The notes under the pieces: model-generated
Told to the model about the DNA's origin: nothing
Databases searched by the model: none
Seen by the model: the letters and a program-made list of their open reading frames with translations, nothing else
Source: Gilichinskyi gelida
GTDB lineage: Bacteria; Acidobacteriota; Thermoanaerobaculia; Gp7-AA8
NCBI GenBank assembly: GCA_038040385.1
Contig: JBBPII010000007.1
Location: forward strand, 1-64,000
DNA: 64,000 nucleotides
Reading direction: 5' to 3'
Shown: piece after piece, positions 1 to 8,556 of the stretch
Position numbering within the stretch: position 1 is the first letter of the stretch
Layout: the number at the start of each line of letters is the position of its first letter
Translations under genes and position numbers: made by a program

Positions 1-1
1 G

Positions 2-82
2 GCGGTCGACAAGCGCCACGGCATCGACCGGGAGAACGCGCTGGTGAAGTTGCAGCCCCGCGGGCTGGCGAAGGTCAGGTGA
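2..82 (+). CDS. C-terminal end of a gene entering from the left edge
   Basis: An open frame enters at base 2 and ends at the TGA at 80-82, giving 26 residues ending LQPRGLAKVR. Codons are rich in G/C at the third position, as in neighbouring genes, which supports real coding sequence. Too little is present to name the family. About 95 bp without an obvious gene separates it from the next start. Confidence 0.45.
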   Translation, partial: AVDKRHGIDRENALVKLQPRGLAKVR

Positions 83-177
83 ACGCTCTCGGCAGGTGCG
101 CCGGACGTCGTCATGTTTGATTAGGATTCACTCCAGCCATGCTCTGCTAGACTCGAACGCTCAACGGAGCACACGAG

Positions 178-627
178 ATGAAGTCCCTCTTCGTTCCTGC
201 CGATCGTGAGTCCCTCTTGCAGCGCATCCAGGCGCTCGAGCCCGACACCGCCCGCCAGTGGGGAAAAATGAACCCCGCGCAGATGCTCTGCCACTGCTCC
301 CGGGCGTTGGAGACCGGCACCGGCGACCGCCCGATGAAGCAGAAGCTCGTCGGCAAGATTCTCATGCCGTTCTTCCGCTCCTCGATCCTCGGCGAGAAGC
401 CTTTCAGCAAGAACTCCCCGACCGACCCAACCTTCGTCGTCTCCGACGAGCGCGAATTCGCCGCCGAACGCGCGCGTCTCACGGGCCTCATCGACCGCTT
501 CGTCGCCAACGGCGCAGCGCAGGCGGGCACCCAGACGCACGCCTTCTTCGGGAAGATGACCGGCGAGGAGTGGGGTGAGCTGATGTACAAGCACATCGAC
601 CACCATCTGCGGCAGTTCGGCGGGTAG
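178..627 (+). CDS. DUF1569 / DinB-like protein
   Basis: A 149-residue protein resembling the DUF1569 branch of the DinB/YfiT-like four-helix-bundle superfamily. The conserved N-terminal block WGKMNPAQMLCHC lies at about residues 28-40, and the C-terminal block HIDHHLRQFG supplies the clustered histidines that bind metal in DinB-like folds. Length fits a single full domain. Members are soluble cytoplasmic proteins, often linked to thiol-dependent or stress functions, but the substrate is not predictable. A weak GGAG lies about 10 nt before the ATG. It stands alone on the plus strand, convergent with the next gene. Confidence 0.75.
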   Translation: MKSLFVPADRESLLQRIQALEPDTARQWGKMNPAQMLCHCSRALETGTGDRPMKQKLVGKILMPFFRSSILGEKPFSKNSPTDPTFVVSDEREFAAERARLTGLIDRFVANGAAQAGTQTHAFFGKMTGEEWGELMYKHIDHHLRQFGG

Positions 628-630
628 TGG

Positions 631-1011
631 CTATCGTTCCGTGATGCGGGACAGATGTGTCAGCACGCATCGCCACCGCGTCGCTTCCCTGACAAAGACA
701 CAGGACGTCCGCTCCACTTCTCGGAACGGCTGCCCTTGGTACTGCCCGCCGGATACGCCTCTGGCGGTCACCACGGCCGTGTTGCCGTAAAGGCGCACGA
801 TCGCGTCTTCCGTGGTCATCACATCGTGTGTGAGGGCCCCTGATTTGACCAGCGCAAGGAAGGTTGCCTTGTCGCCAACGCTGCCGTCCGAGCCGATGAT
901 GGTCCAGTCATCCGCCATGAACGATCCGATGGCCTCCGCGTCATTCGCAACCATTGCTTGGTCCCACTCGTCTGCGACCTGCAATAGTTCTCGCTCCAGA
1001 TCGTCTTCCAT
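631..1011 (-). CDS. SnoaL-like / DUF4440 NTF2-fold protein
   Basis: A 126-residue protein with the NTF2-like fold typical of DUF4440/SnoaL_3 proteins: an N-terminal helix with ANDAEAIGSFMADDW, then strands containing DGSVGDKATFL and GNTAVVTARG, and a final strand RWRCVLTHLSR. No signal peptide is visible. Such proteins bind small molecules or act as ketosteroid-isomerase-like enzymes; the ligand cannot be inferred. The ATG at 1009-1011 gives a full-length domain. It lies 14 bp downstream of a secreted YciI-like gene on the same strand, so the two may be co-transcribed. Confidence 0.7.
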   Translation of the reverse strand: MEDDLERELLQVADEWDQAMVANDAEAIGSFMADDWTIIGSDGSVGDKATFLALVKSGALTHDVMTTEDAIVRLYGNTAVVTARGVSGGQYQGQPFREVERTSCVFVREATRWRCVLTHLSRITER

Positions 1012-1025
1012 TTGGCCTGGCCCGA

Positions 1026-1394
1026 TCACTTCTTTCGCTCGACGCAACCGTCGTAGAACGGTCCGAACGGATAGACGACGGCGGTGAACGTACCCTTCGT
1101 CACCGAAGGATCCTGATCGATCTCGGCGCGCACGGCTTCCTCCGACGCGGCCTTCACGATGATGATTCCCTTGTCGGAGTAGCGCCCGCCGAGGAGCAAC
1201 TTCCCTTCCGTGCGCAGCCGCTTGAGATTCGCGGAGTGCTCGGCGAAGTACGCCTGCTCGTGAGGGGCTTTTTCCTTCACCCACGCCTCGCCAACGGTGA
1301 ACTGCACCAGAAAGAGTTTGTCGGCTGCGACCGGCTCTTCTGCACGAGCGGAGAACGAAAGCCCGAGGACGAGACACGCGGCCATGATTCGCAT
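1026..1394 (-). CDS. Secreted YciI-like protein
   Basis: A 122-residue protein that starts with a cleavable signal peptide (MRIMAACLVLGLSFSARA, cut before EEP) followed by a YCII-type ferredoxin-like domain. Recognisable parts are FLVQFTVG, the HxxYF block in HEQAYFAEHS, GKLLLGGRYSDKG and a strand GIIIVKAAS. YciI proteins are usually cytoplasmic; this one is probably periplasmic. A TATCGT hexamer lies 7 nt before the ATG and no Shine-Dalgarno is seen. Likely first gene of a two-gene unit with the DUF4440 gene. Confidence 0.65.
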   Translation of the reverse strand: MRIMAACLVLGLSFSARAEEPVAADKLFLVQFTVGEAWVKEKAPHEQAYFAEHSANLKRLRTEGKLLLGGRYSDKGIIIVKAASEEAVRAEIDQDPSVTKGTFTAVVYPFGPFYDGCVERKK

Positions 1395-1477
1395 GTGCGT
1401 GACGATATGCCCAAACAGCGGCTCGCGCCGGTGACAACTTGTCGACCCGCGGCGGCTCGTCGGCCGCTGTGAAGAGC

Positions 1478-1483
1478 TAGAAT
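1478..1483 (+). promoter_or_regulatory. -10 element of a probable leaderless promoter
   Basis: TAGAAT followed by 8 nt and the ATG at 1492. The spacing puts the transcription start at or next to the start codon, and there is no Shine-Dalgarno. Confidence 0.5.
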
Positions 1484-1491
1484 GAGGCGAC

Positions 1492-1710
1492 ATGCAAATC
1501 GCGTCAGGCAAAGTCGTGAATGGTCGAGTGGTCGTCGAAGCCGATCTGCCGGAGGGAGCCGAGGTCACGCTTCTCGCCCTGGACGGCGAGGAGACCTTCG
1601 AGGTCGATGCTGAGCTCGAGGCCGTTCTCCTGGAATCGATCGCTCAAGGCCAGCGCGGCGAAACGATCTCGGCTGAAGACCTCCTTCGGGAGATGCGCAG
1701 CCGCGAATGA
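1492..1710 (+). CDS. Antitoxin of a ParE/RelE-type module
   Basis: A 72-residue acidic protein beginning MQIASGKVVNGRVVV, then PEGAEVTLLALDGEETFEVD and a C-terminal helical tail AEDLLREMRSRE. This two-part layout (short N-terminal beta segment, acidic helical tail) is typical of small antitoxins encoded upstream of ParE-like toxins. Its stop overlaps the start of the toxin gene in an ATGA at 1707-1710, so the pair is translationally coupled. Third-position G+C is lower here than in neighbouring genes, consistent with horizontal acquisition. Confidence 0.65.
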   Translation: MQIASGKVVNGRVVVEADLPEGAEVTLLALDGEETFEVDAELEAVLLESIAQGQRGETISAEDLLREMRSRE

Positions 1711-2018
1711 GCGAACCGCTTCCCGTTCAAGCAACGGCGCTTGCGGCGCAGCACATTCGAAAGGCGGAAGATTGGTGGCGCGTTAATCGCACGGCGGCTC
1801 CGAATGCAGTCCGCCTGGAGCTTCAACGCGCGTTTGTTTTGATCGCGAGCCAGCCTCGCATCGGCAGCCGGGCAACCAATGTCAGTCTCCCGGGCGTTCG
1901 CCGCATATACCTGCCGAAAATCAAATATCACCTTTACTATCACGTCATCGCATCTCCCGAACGAGTTGAAGTAGTCGCGCTTTGGCATGCGCGGCGAGGC
2001 AAGGGGCCACCGATCTAA
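1707..2018 (+). CDS. ParE/RelE-family toxin
   Basis: A 103-residue protein with the ParE/RelE fold signature: the N-terminal helix block AAQHIRKAEDWWRVNRTAAP, a middle helix LELQRAFVLIASQPRIGSR, then GVRRIYLPKIKYHLYYHV and a terminal strand VEVVALWHARRGKGPP. The strand-rich RRIYLPK..YHLYY and the final WHARRG are characteristic of plasmid-stabilisation toxins. It overlaps the antitoxin gene by 4 bp. ParE members target gyrase whereas RelE members cut mRNA on ribosomes; sequence alone does not decide which. Confidence 0.8.
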   Translation: MSEPLPVQATALAAQHIRKAEDWWRVNRTAAPNAVRLELQRAFVLIASQPRIGSRATNVSLPGVRRIYLPKIKYHLYYHVIASPERVEVVALWHARRGKGPPI

Positions 2019-2133
2019 CGGCTGCCCAACTCTTGCCGGGAGTGGCTCCGCGGTGAGCGCGATTAGCCATCGATCGGCTGAAGTTCGAAAGACCAAGGGA
2101 GGGGAGCGAGAGATGACGAAGAGGTCCTAGCCG

Positions 2134-4396
2134 TCACCCGCCCGACGCTGCCCCTCGCGCCTCCTCGAGCACCCGCCGGTGATCATCGCGAATCCCCCGC
2201 AGATCTTCGATCAGCGATTGGTATTCGGGCTCGCCGCGCAACGGCCCGAACAGCGGGTCGCCCTCCACGGCGGCGAGGCAGGGGAAGCCGTTGCGAACGC
2301 CGGACCGCAGCCAGGTGAGCGCTTCCTCGGTACGGCCGAGCGTGGCCAGTGCGGCGGCGATGTCGAATTCGACGTGGTGGAAATGGCCGAACGCCCGGCG
2401 GTTGAGCGACGCGCGGTCGATCGCGCGCTGCGCGCCGGCGGCGTCGCCGCGCAAAGCGAAGACCTCGGCGCGGAGGCCGTCGAAAAGCGCGAGGGAGGGG
2501 AAGAGGCGCGAGCCGTGATCGATCGTCTCCTCCGCTCCTTGCAGGTCCCCGAGGCGGACTTGCGAAGACGCCAGGTTGGCCAGACCCCACGACTCCGCGG
2601 TCCTCGTCAAGCCGGCCTGCTGGATCTCCACGCACGCCGCGTAATTGCCGCGGAGCGCTTCCACCGTTCCCAGCATCCGCGCGGCGGAGGGATCGTCGGG
2701 ACTGATGGCCAGCGCGCGCACGAACAGCTCGCGTGCCTCGTCGATCAGACCGACGTGGAAGAGGATCACGCCGAGGCGGTCGAAGCCTTCGTTGAGATTC
2801 GGACGCTCGGCCAGCGCCGCGGAGATCTCCCGGATCGCGACCGCGTGCTGGAATCCGGTCTGCGGCGTCCACGCCAGGCGCCCGCGGATGTAGCGACCCT
2901 CGGGAAGGTCGGGATCGAGCTCCAGCGCGTGGTCGCACATCTCTTTTGCGCGCTCGTCCCAGCCGGCGTCGGGATCGTAGGTGAAGGCGAAGCGGCTGTA
3001 CGCGTCCGACAGGCCGATCCAGGGGAGGGGATTGCGCGGATCGATGGTGCGCGCGCTCTCGAAGAATGCGATCGCCGCGTTGAGGTCGGCGACGGTATCG
3101 CGCAGCAGCGCCACCCGCCCTTTGAGGCAGAGCTCCAGCACGTCGCCGGAGGCGTGGATCTTCTTGGCGAAGCGCCGCTCGTCGGCCGGTGTCAGCTCCA
3201 GTTGCAGCGCGTCGACGATCTTGCGCGACACCTCGTCCTGCATGGCGAAGACGTCGTCGAGCGTGGTGTCGACCTTGGTGGACCACAGCGGCCGCGCTTC
3301 CGCGACGTCGATGAGCTGCACGGTGACCCGCAGCCGCGAGCCGGCGCGCTGGAACGTGCCGGCCACCACGGCGTCGACGCCGAGGGCGCGCCCCGCCTCG
3401 ACCGGATCGCAGTCGTCGTAGCGGAGGATCGTCGCCGTCGGCCGCACCAGCAGCGAGCGCACCAGCGCCAGCTCGGAGGTCGTGGCGTCGGCCAGCGCCA
3501 CGCCGAGGTGCGCGCTCGCGGCGTCGCCGGTGAGGCTGCGGAAGGGGAGGACGGCCAGCGCGCGCTGCGCCTTCGGGCGCGGCTCGGGAGCGTTGCGCAA
3601 CCCGTCGATGACTTCCTGCGCCGTCGGGCGGCGGGCGGGATCCTTGGCCAGCAGGCGGGCGATGAGGTCGTCGAGGGCCGCCGGAATCGCGTTGTTGATC
3701 TGACGCGCGGGAACCGGCTCGCGGTTGAGGATCTCCGAGAACAGCACCGCCTGCGTCTTCGCGGCGAACGGCCGGCGCGCCGCGGCCATCTCGTACATCA
3801 CCACGCCGAGGGCGTAGAGGTCCGACGCCGGCGTGGCCTCCTCGCCGCGCAGCAGCTCGGGTGCGATGTACGGAAGAGTGCCGACGACGGCGTGGGTAAG
3901 TTCCACCGTCTCTTCGTCCGGCGACGCCGCCGTGATCAGCGCCAGGCCGAAATCCATCACCTTCACGTGGCCGGCGGCGGTGAGCATGATGTTGCCGCTC
4001 TTGATGTCGCGATGGATCACGCCGCGGGCGTGCGCGGCGCCGAGCGCCTCGGCGATCTCCGTGGAAAGGCTAAATCTCCGGGACAGTGAGCGGCCCGCGG
4101 ACGATGCGGTCGAAGAGCGTCTCGCCTTCGACGTACTCCATGACGATGACCGGCTGGTCGCCGACCTCCAGTACCTCGTGGATGGTGCAGATGAACAGAT
4201 GCTGCAGCGCGGCCGCGGCGCGCGCTTCGCGGAGAAAGCGGCGCCGCGCATTTCCGTCGTCGAGCAGCGCCGCGGCGATGAGCTTCAGGGCGACGGTCCG
4301 GTTCAGCGTCTCATCGCGCGCGGAGAAGATCTCTCCCATTCCGCCTTCGCCCAGTTTTCCGGTGACGCGGTAGTGACCGATGCGCTCGGGCAGCAT
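2134..4396 (-). pseudogene. Ser/Thr protein kinase with TolB-like and TPR domains, frameshifted
   Basis: Two overlapping frames together encode a Hanks-type kinase of about 753 residues. The first frame (start ATG at 4394-4396) holds the glycine loop GEGGMGEIF, the lysine in ALKLI and helix C FLREARAAAALQH, then stops at 4070. The second frame continues exactly where expected with HRDIKSGN, MDFGLA and GTLPYIAPE, followed by a TolB-like block (ALAVLPFRSLTGD) and a TPR-rich tail. One extra base in the AAA at 4072-4074 explains the break; removing it yields PEISLSTEIAEALG. Kinase-TolB-TPR proteins are common in Acidobacteriota. No membrane segment is apparent. Either a recent null mutation or an assembly error. 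Confidence 0.8.
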
Positions 4397-4402
4397 GTCC
4401 GG

Positions 4403-4408
4403 ATGGTA
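4403..4408 (-). promoter_or_regulatory. -10 element of a probable leaderless promoter
   Basis: On the minus strand TACCAT lies 6 nt before the kinase ATG (4396). The gene has no Shine-Dalgarno. Confidence 0.35.
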
Positions 4409-4418
4409 TGTCGAATTC

Positions 4419-4475
4419 GTTGACCGTTGGCCGTTGGCGGTTGCGACACCTCTCGGTCAACGGCCAACGGCCAAC
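4419..4475. repeat. Inverted repeat built of CCGTTGG units (family B, copy 1)
   Basis: The left arm (4419-4440) contains GACCGTTGGCCGTTGG and the right arm (4454-4475) CCAACGGCCAACGG with GGTCAACGG, so the element can form a long hairpin from short tandem units. It occupies the divergent gap between the kinase and the LodA-like gene. A related copy lies at 51965-52044 inside a coding region. Confidence 0.75.
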
Positions 4476-4539
4476 AGCGAACGTCGAGGTAGGGAAATCG
4501 TCGCCCGCATCCCTCCCATGTCGACGGAGGGAGAAACTC

Positions 4540-6462
4540 ATGGACATCTCGAAGGTCCGCTCATGCCGGATCCATCCGGCCATCGGCATCGCGCGCGTCG
4601 GCGGCAGCGCGGAGGGGTACTTCATCGGCCCGGAGATTCCTGGCCAGCAGCGCGTGCCGCCCGATCCGAAGTACGGCTTCAAGGACAAACACGAACAGCT
4701 CCTGCGGCAGGTGGCGCGCTTCCGCGTCTACGGCTACGACGCCGCGGGGAACGTCGTGGCCGAGCTGACCGCGGACAACGCGGACATCGAATGGGAGGTC
4801 CACGTCGCCAACCACAAGGCGGCGTGGTACCAGTTCGACGAGGCGATGGACATCCCCAACTTCGACGGCAGCGGCGGAACGACGCCGCAGAAGAGCGCGC
4901 GCCGCAATGCGGACGTCACCGGCGCCGCGCGCGACAAACTGGTCATCGATCCCGGCCCCCGCACCATCAGCGGCCGCAACACGAAGGGAAAGAAGTATCT
5001 GTTCGACGGCGGCAAGTTCTTCGGCAAGTCCGTCTCCCTCGGCGAGGCGCGCACCGACGACGCCGGCCGCCTGCTGGTGTTCGGCGGCCGCGGCGTCTCC
5101 GCGTCGAAGGACGGCGCGCCGGCCATCACCTTCGCCAACAACGACGGGTGGCACGACGACGTCAGCGATGGCCCGGTCACCGCGACAGTCAAAGTCGGCG
5201 GGCGGAGCATCCAGGCGGGGCACGCCTGGGTGGTGGTCGCGCCGCCTGACTACGCGCCCGGCGTCATCGCCCTCACCACGATGTACGACGTCATCCGCGA
5301 CGCCGGCTGGCAGCTCGATCCCTCCATCCGGCCAGCCAAGCCGTCGTTCGCCGACGACATCGGCCCCATCTTCCAGCGGCTGGCGCAGAACCAGTGGGTG
5401 AACGCCGGCTTCGGAAAGCTGTGGGGCTTCGGCAGCGCGGACAACATCGCCTCCATCATGTCCACGCTGGCCAGCGACACGGAGTACGCCAGGCCGCTGC
5501 GGGAGAGCTACTTCGCGCGCTTCCGCAATCCGGCGTTCAAGAGCATCGAGCCCGATCTCATCCCGCCGGTGTACGGCGACAGCGTCAATCTGCCGGCCCT
5601 CGATCCGCGCGAGTGGTACGCGATCACCACCCTGCAGTACGCGATGCTGGGGCAGTGGGCGGCGGGCGACTTCATCGCCGACTACGACCCGAAGGCGAAG
5701 CCGCCGGCGAAATTCGAGGACATCCCGCTCGCCCAGCAGCCGCAGGCGCTCGACGTCGCGGCGCTCGACAACACCATCGGCGGGCCGTTCCACCCCGGCT
5801 GCGAGATGACCTGGCCGATGCGGCAGCCGATCGTCTACGAGACGCCGTTTCGCCTCAAGCTGCGCAAGGGTCCGCCGAAGGACTACGGCCCGACGCTCGA
5901 CTCGGCGGTTTGTCTGGCGCCCGGCGGTCCGCTCGACGGCAGCGGTCCGGGCGACGTCAGCCGCTGGATGGCCGTGCCGTGGCAGACCGACACGTCGAGC
6001 TGTCTCTACGCCTACATCGGCTGGCAGGAAGGCGTGTTCATTCCCACCTTCTGGCCGGTGCGCGTGCCGAACAACGTGCTCACCGACGAGCAATACGCGA
6101 CGGTGATGGACGCCAAGAAGAGCTACTCCGAGCGCTTCGACGCCTTCCAGTTCGACAACCGCCAGTACTGGCTGCGCATGCTCGCGCCGCGCGAAGACTA
6201 CAAGGCGGTGATCAACGAGTTCGTGAAGGAGTGGAACGGCGTCGGCGTGGTGACGCAGATGCCTGGCACCACCGACGCGAAGGATCCGTACAAGAGCTCC
6301 TTCCCGTCGACGATGCACGTCGAGCGCGGCGTGACCATCGAGAAGAAGCGGAAGCAGAAGGCCGCGCTGGCGCTGGCGGCCGATGAGTCGCGCGTCGGCG
6401 ACCGGCCGGTCGACGGAGGCGTGCGCCCACGCAATCTGCCGAATCCGAGGAAGTTCCGCTGA
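4540..6462 (+). CDS. LodA-like quinoprotein amino-acid oxidase
   Basis: A 640-residue protein of the LodA/GoxA family, oxidases whose cysteine tryptophylquinone cofactor is built from their own Cys and Trp. The family start is clear: RIHPAIGIARVGGS and YFIGPEIPGQ within the first 45 residues. HPGCEMTWPM places a candidate cofactor Cys at residue 421, and RWMAVPWQTD a candidate Trp at 481; the 60-residue spacing is close to that in LodA. Known members oxidise lysine or glycine and release H2O2; this substrate is unknown. No signal peptide is visible. A strong GGAGG lies 9 nt before the ATG at 4540. The gene overlaps its LodB-like partner in TGATG. Confidence 0.85.
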   Translation: MDISKVRSCRIHPAIGIARVGGSAEGYFIGPEIPGQQRVPPDPKYGFKDKHEQLLRQVARFRVYGYDAAGNVVAELTADNADIEWEVHVANHKAAWYQFDEAMDIPNFDGSGGTTPQKSARRNADVTGAARDKLVIDPGPRTISGRNTKGKKYLFDGGKFFGKSVSLGEARTDDAGRLLVFGGRGVSASKDGAPAITFANNDGWHDDVSDGPVTATVKVGGRSIQAGHAWVVVAPPDYAPGVIALTTMYDVIRDAGWQLDPSIRPAKPSFADDIGPIFQRLAQNQWVNAGFGKLWGFGSADNIASIMSTLASDTEYARPLRESYFARFRNPAFKSIEPDLIPPVYGDSVNLPALDPREWYAITTLQYAMLGQWAAGDFIADYDPKAKPPAKFEDIPLAQQPQALDVAALDNTIGGPFHPGCEMTWPMRQPIVYETPFRLKLRKGPPKDYGPTLDSAVCLAPGGPLDGSGPGDVSRWMAVPWQTDTSSCLYAYIGWQEGVFIPTFWPVRVPNNVLTDEQYATVMDAKKSYSERFDAFQFDNRQYWLRMLAPREDYKAVINEFVKEWNGVGVVTQMPGTTDAKDPYKSSFPSTMHVERGVTIEKKRKQKAALALAADESRVGDRPVDGGVRPRNLPNPRKFR

Positions 6463-7586
6463 TGCGGCGACTGTGGAGCGCCGCCGTCCCGGCGGCTGGC
6501 GCGGCGGCGTCCGCGCCGCCGGGGGAGGCAGGCGGGACGCCTGCGGTCCAGCCGGCGAGGACGCCGGCGCTCCGTCGCACCCCGGTGGCGATCGTGGGCG
6601 GGGGGCCGGCGGCGTCGGCGGCCGCGCTGTCGCTGGCGCGGCGCGGCATCCCGTCGGTGATCATCGAGCGCGGCGACGACGACGGCGGCGACAAGCCGGG
6701 TGAGTCGCTGCCGCCGTCCGCGCGGCCGCTGCTCGATGCGCTCGACATCCCCCTCGACGGCCACCTCCGCTCGACGGGCAATCGCTCGTCGTGGGGCAGC
6801 GACGCGGTCGACGAGATGCCGTTCATCTTCTCGCCGTACGGTGAGGGATGGCATCTCGACCGCCGTCGCTTCGAGCGGCTGCTGATCGAGCGCGCGGGTG
6901 TCGAGCGGCGAACAAAGACACGCGTCGCAGGCTTCACGCGCGAGGGGAGAGGGTGGCGGCTCCGCCTCCACGATGGCGCGACGATCGAGTCCGCCTTCCT
7001 CATCGATGCCACCGGCCGCGCCGCCTGGCTCTCCCGCCGCCTCGGCGCCACCCGCATCCATCACGATCGCCTGATCGCCTCGGTGGCCTTTCTCGCCGGC
7101 GGCCGCTGCGACTCGTCGACGTTGATCGAGGCGGCCGAGGAGGGGTGGTGGTACAGCGCCGCGCTGCCGGACGCGCGGCTGGCGGTGATGTTCATCTCCG
7201 ACGCGGCGCGGCCCTGGAACGTCGCGCCGCTCACGCGGGCGCGCATCGACGAGGGTGGCTACACGATGTCTCGCCCGCGAACGGTCGACGCCGGCAGCGC
7301 GCGCCTCGACCGCGCCTGCGGCGACGGCTGGCTGGCCGTCGGCGACGCCGCGACGTCGCTCGATCCGCTTTCGTCGCACGGATTGATGACCGCGCTTGCC
7401 ACCGGCCTGGCGGCCGGCGAGACCATCGCCGCGTCGATCGCCGGTTCGACCCGCGCGTTCGACGAGTATCAGGCGTTCATCGACACCTCGTGGCGTGCGT
7501 ACGCGCGAATGCGGCGGGCGTGCTACGCGTCGGAGGGGCGGTGGGCGGACGCCCCCTTCTGGCGGCGCCGTCGTGAAGTAATGTAG
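6462..7586 (+). CDS. LodB-like FAD-dependent maturation flavoprotein
   Basis: A 374-residue flavoprotein. The dinucleotide-binding motif VAIVGGGPAASAAA begins near residue 43, KPGESLPPSARPLL follows the halogenase/LodB pattern, and the second FAD motif is GWLAVGDAATSLDPLSSHG. LodB-type proteins form the tryptophylquinone of LodA-type oxidases, which fits the immediate TGATG overlap with that gene. About 32 residues before the FAD motif (roughly 6-37, rich in Ala, Pro and Gly) come from a dispersed palindromic element at 6475-6573, so the N-terminus is unlike any family member. The original start may have lain closer to TPVAIVGGG. Confidence 0.85.
   Translation: MRRLWSAAVPAAGAAASAPPGEAGGTPAVQPARTPALRRTPVAIVGGGPAASAAALSLARRGIPSVIIERGDDDGGDKPGESLPPSARPLLDALDIPLDGHLRSTGNRSSWGSDAVDEMPFIFSPYGEGWHLDRRRFERLLIERAGVERRTKTRVAGFTREGRGWRLRLHDGATIESAFLIDATGRAAWLSRRLGATRIHHDRLIASVAFLAGGRCDSSTLIEAAEEGWWYSAALPDARLAVMFISDAARPWNVAPLTRARIDEGGYTMSRPRTVDAGSARLDRACGDGWLAVGDAATSLDPLSSHGLMTALATGLAAGETIAASIAGSTRAFDEYQAFIDTSWRAYARMRRACYASEGRWADAPFWRRRREVM
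6475..6573. repeat. Dispersed palindromic element, family A copy 1, inside lodB-like gene
   Basis: Begins GGAGCGCCGCCGTCCCGG and ends GGACGCCGGCGCTCC; the arms are imperfect inverted repeats. Copies with the same ends lie at 16125-16218 and 55861-55961, with different centres. This copy is translated as the N-terminus of the flavoprotein without a stop. Confidence 0.85.
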
Positions 7587-7604
7587 GACGGGCTTCAGCC
7601 CGTC
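7587..7604. repeat. Perfect hairpin GACGGGCTTCAGCCCGTC
   Basis: An 8-bp perfect stem with a 2-nt loop exactly fills the gap between the LodB-like stop (TAG 7584-7586) and the next ATG (7605). It may be a small REP-like element. No T-run follows, so it is not a standard terminator. Confidence 0.7.
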
Positions 7605-8540
7605 ATGTACCACGACGAACGCCACATCCTCGCCGTTCACCGCAGCATGCTGCAGGACTCGGTGCGCACCGAGGCCTACGCCGAGGCGATCGCCCGGACG
7701 GTGAGGCCCGAGGACGTGGTCCTCGACCTCGGCAGCGGCAGCGGCGTGCTGGGGATGCTCGCCTGCCGCGCCGGCGCGCGCCGCGTCTACGCCATCGAGC
7801 AGGGGCACATGGCCGACATCGCCGTGATGCTGGCGCGCGCCAACGACTTCGGCGATCGCGTCGAGGTCTTTCACCAGCGGTCGTACGACGTCGAACTGCC
7901 CGAGCGGGCGACGGTACTGATCACCGAGACCCTCGGTAACATCGCCTTCGACGAGGAGATCCTCAAATCAGTGATCGATGCGCGCAAGCGGTTGCTCATG
8001 CCCGACGCGCGGCTGATCCCCGCGCGCGTGGCGCTCGCCGGGGCGCCGGTGGAAGTCGCGGCCGACTACGAGCGCGAGATCGCCTCCTGGAGCCGGCCGC
8101 TGTACGGCCTCGACTTCTCGCTGGCCCGCACCTTCGCCGCGAATCAGGTGCGCATCACCGATCTCACCGAGCCGGCGATCCTCGCTCCCGCCATGCAGTT
8201 GCTGGAAGTCGACCTGGCGACCGTCGAGACTCCCGCCGTTTCCGGCGCCGCCCGATTCACGATCGCGCGCGACGGCTCGATGCACGGCTTCGGCGTCTGG
8301 TTCTCAGCGACCCTCGCCGACGGCATCCTGCTGACCAACGGCCCGCCGCTGCAAACGCCGAACTGGCGCCAGGCGCTGCTGCCGCTCGAGGACGCGGTCG
8401 CCGTGTCGCGCGGCGACGAGGTGCGCCTGGAAATCGACTCCTCCGACGGCGTCAATTGGCGTTGGAAGGGATCGATCGGCGGGAAGGCGTTCGATCAGAC
8501 CACGTTGTTCGGATTCGCGCCGTGCCGGGCACCGGAGTAG
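7605..8540 (+). CDS. PRMT-like SAM-dependent methyltransferase
   Basis: A 311-residue class I methyltransferase that looks like a protein-arginine methyltransferase. It has the N-terminal pattern HRSMLQDSVRTEAY, the SAM motif LDLGSGSGVLGML (residues 40-52), the acidic post-I residue E65, and a double-E loop TETLGNIAFDEE in which E108 and E117 have the same 9-residue spacing as in PRMT1. A C-terminal beta-barrel-like half includes TPNWRQALLPL, comparable to the THW loop. The target is unknown; it lies 18 bp after the LodA/LodB pair and is probably in their operon. No Shine-Dalgarno is present because a hairpin abuts the ATG. Confidence 0.75.
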   Translation: MYHDERHILAVHRSMLQDSVRTEAYAEAIARTVRPEDVVLDLGSGSGVLGMLACRAGARRVYAIEQGHMADIAVMLARANDFGDRVEVFHQRSYDVELPERATVLITETLGNIAFDEEILKSVIDARKRLLMPDARLIPARVALAGAPVEVAADYEREIASWSRPLYGLDFSLARTFAANQVRITDLTEPAILAPAMQLLEVDLATVETPAVSGAARFTIARDGSMHGFGVWFSATLADGILLTNGPPLQTPNWRQALLPLEDAVAVSRGDEVRLEIDSSDGVNWRWKGSIGGKAFDQTTLFGFAPCRAPE

Positions 8541-8556
8541 GGTCTCTTGGCCTAGG

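Noticed and set aside
2179..4089. A 636-codon open frame on the plus strand, antisense to the kinase gene
   Set aside because: No domain, biased low-complexity composition (Arg, Gly, Val), and the minus strand carries clear kinase motifs. Long antisense frames are expected in GC-rich genes.
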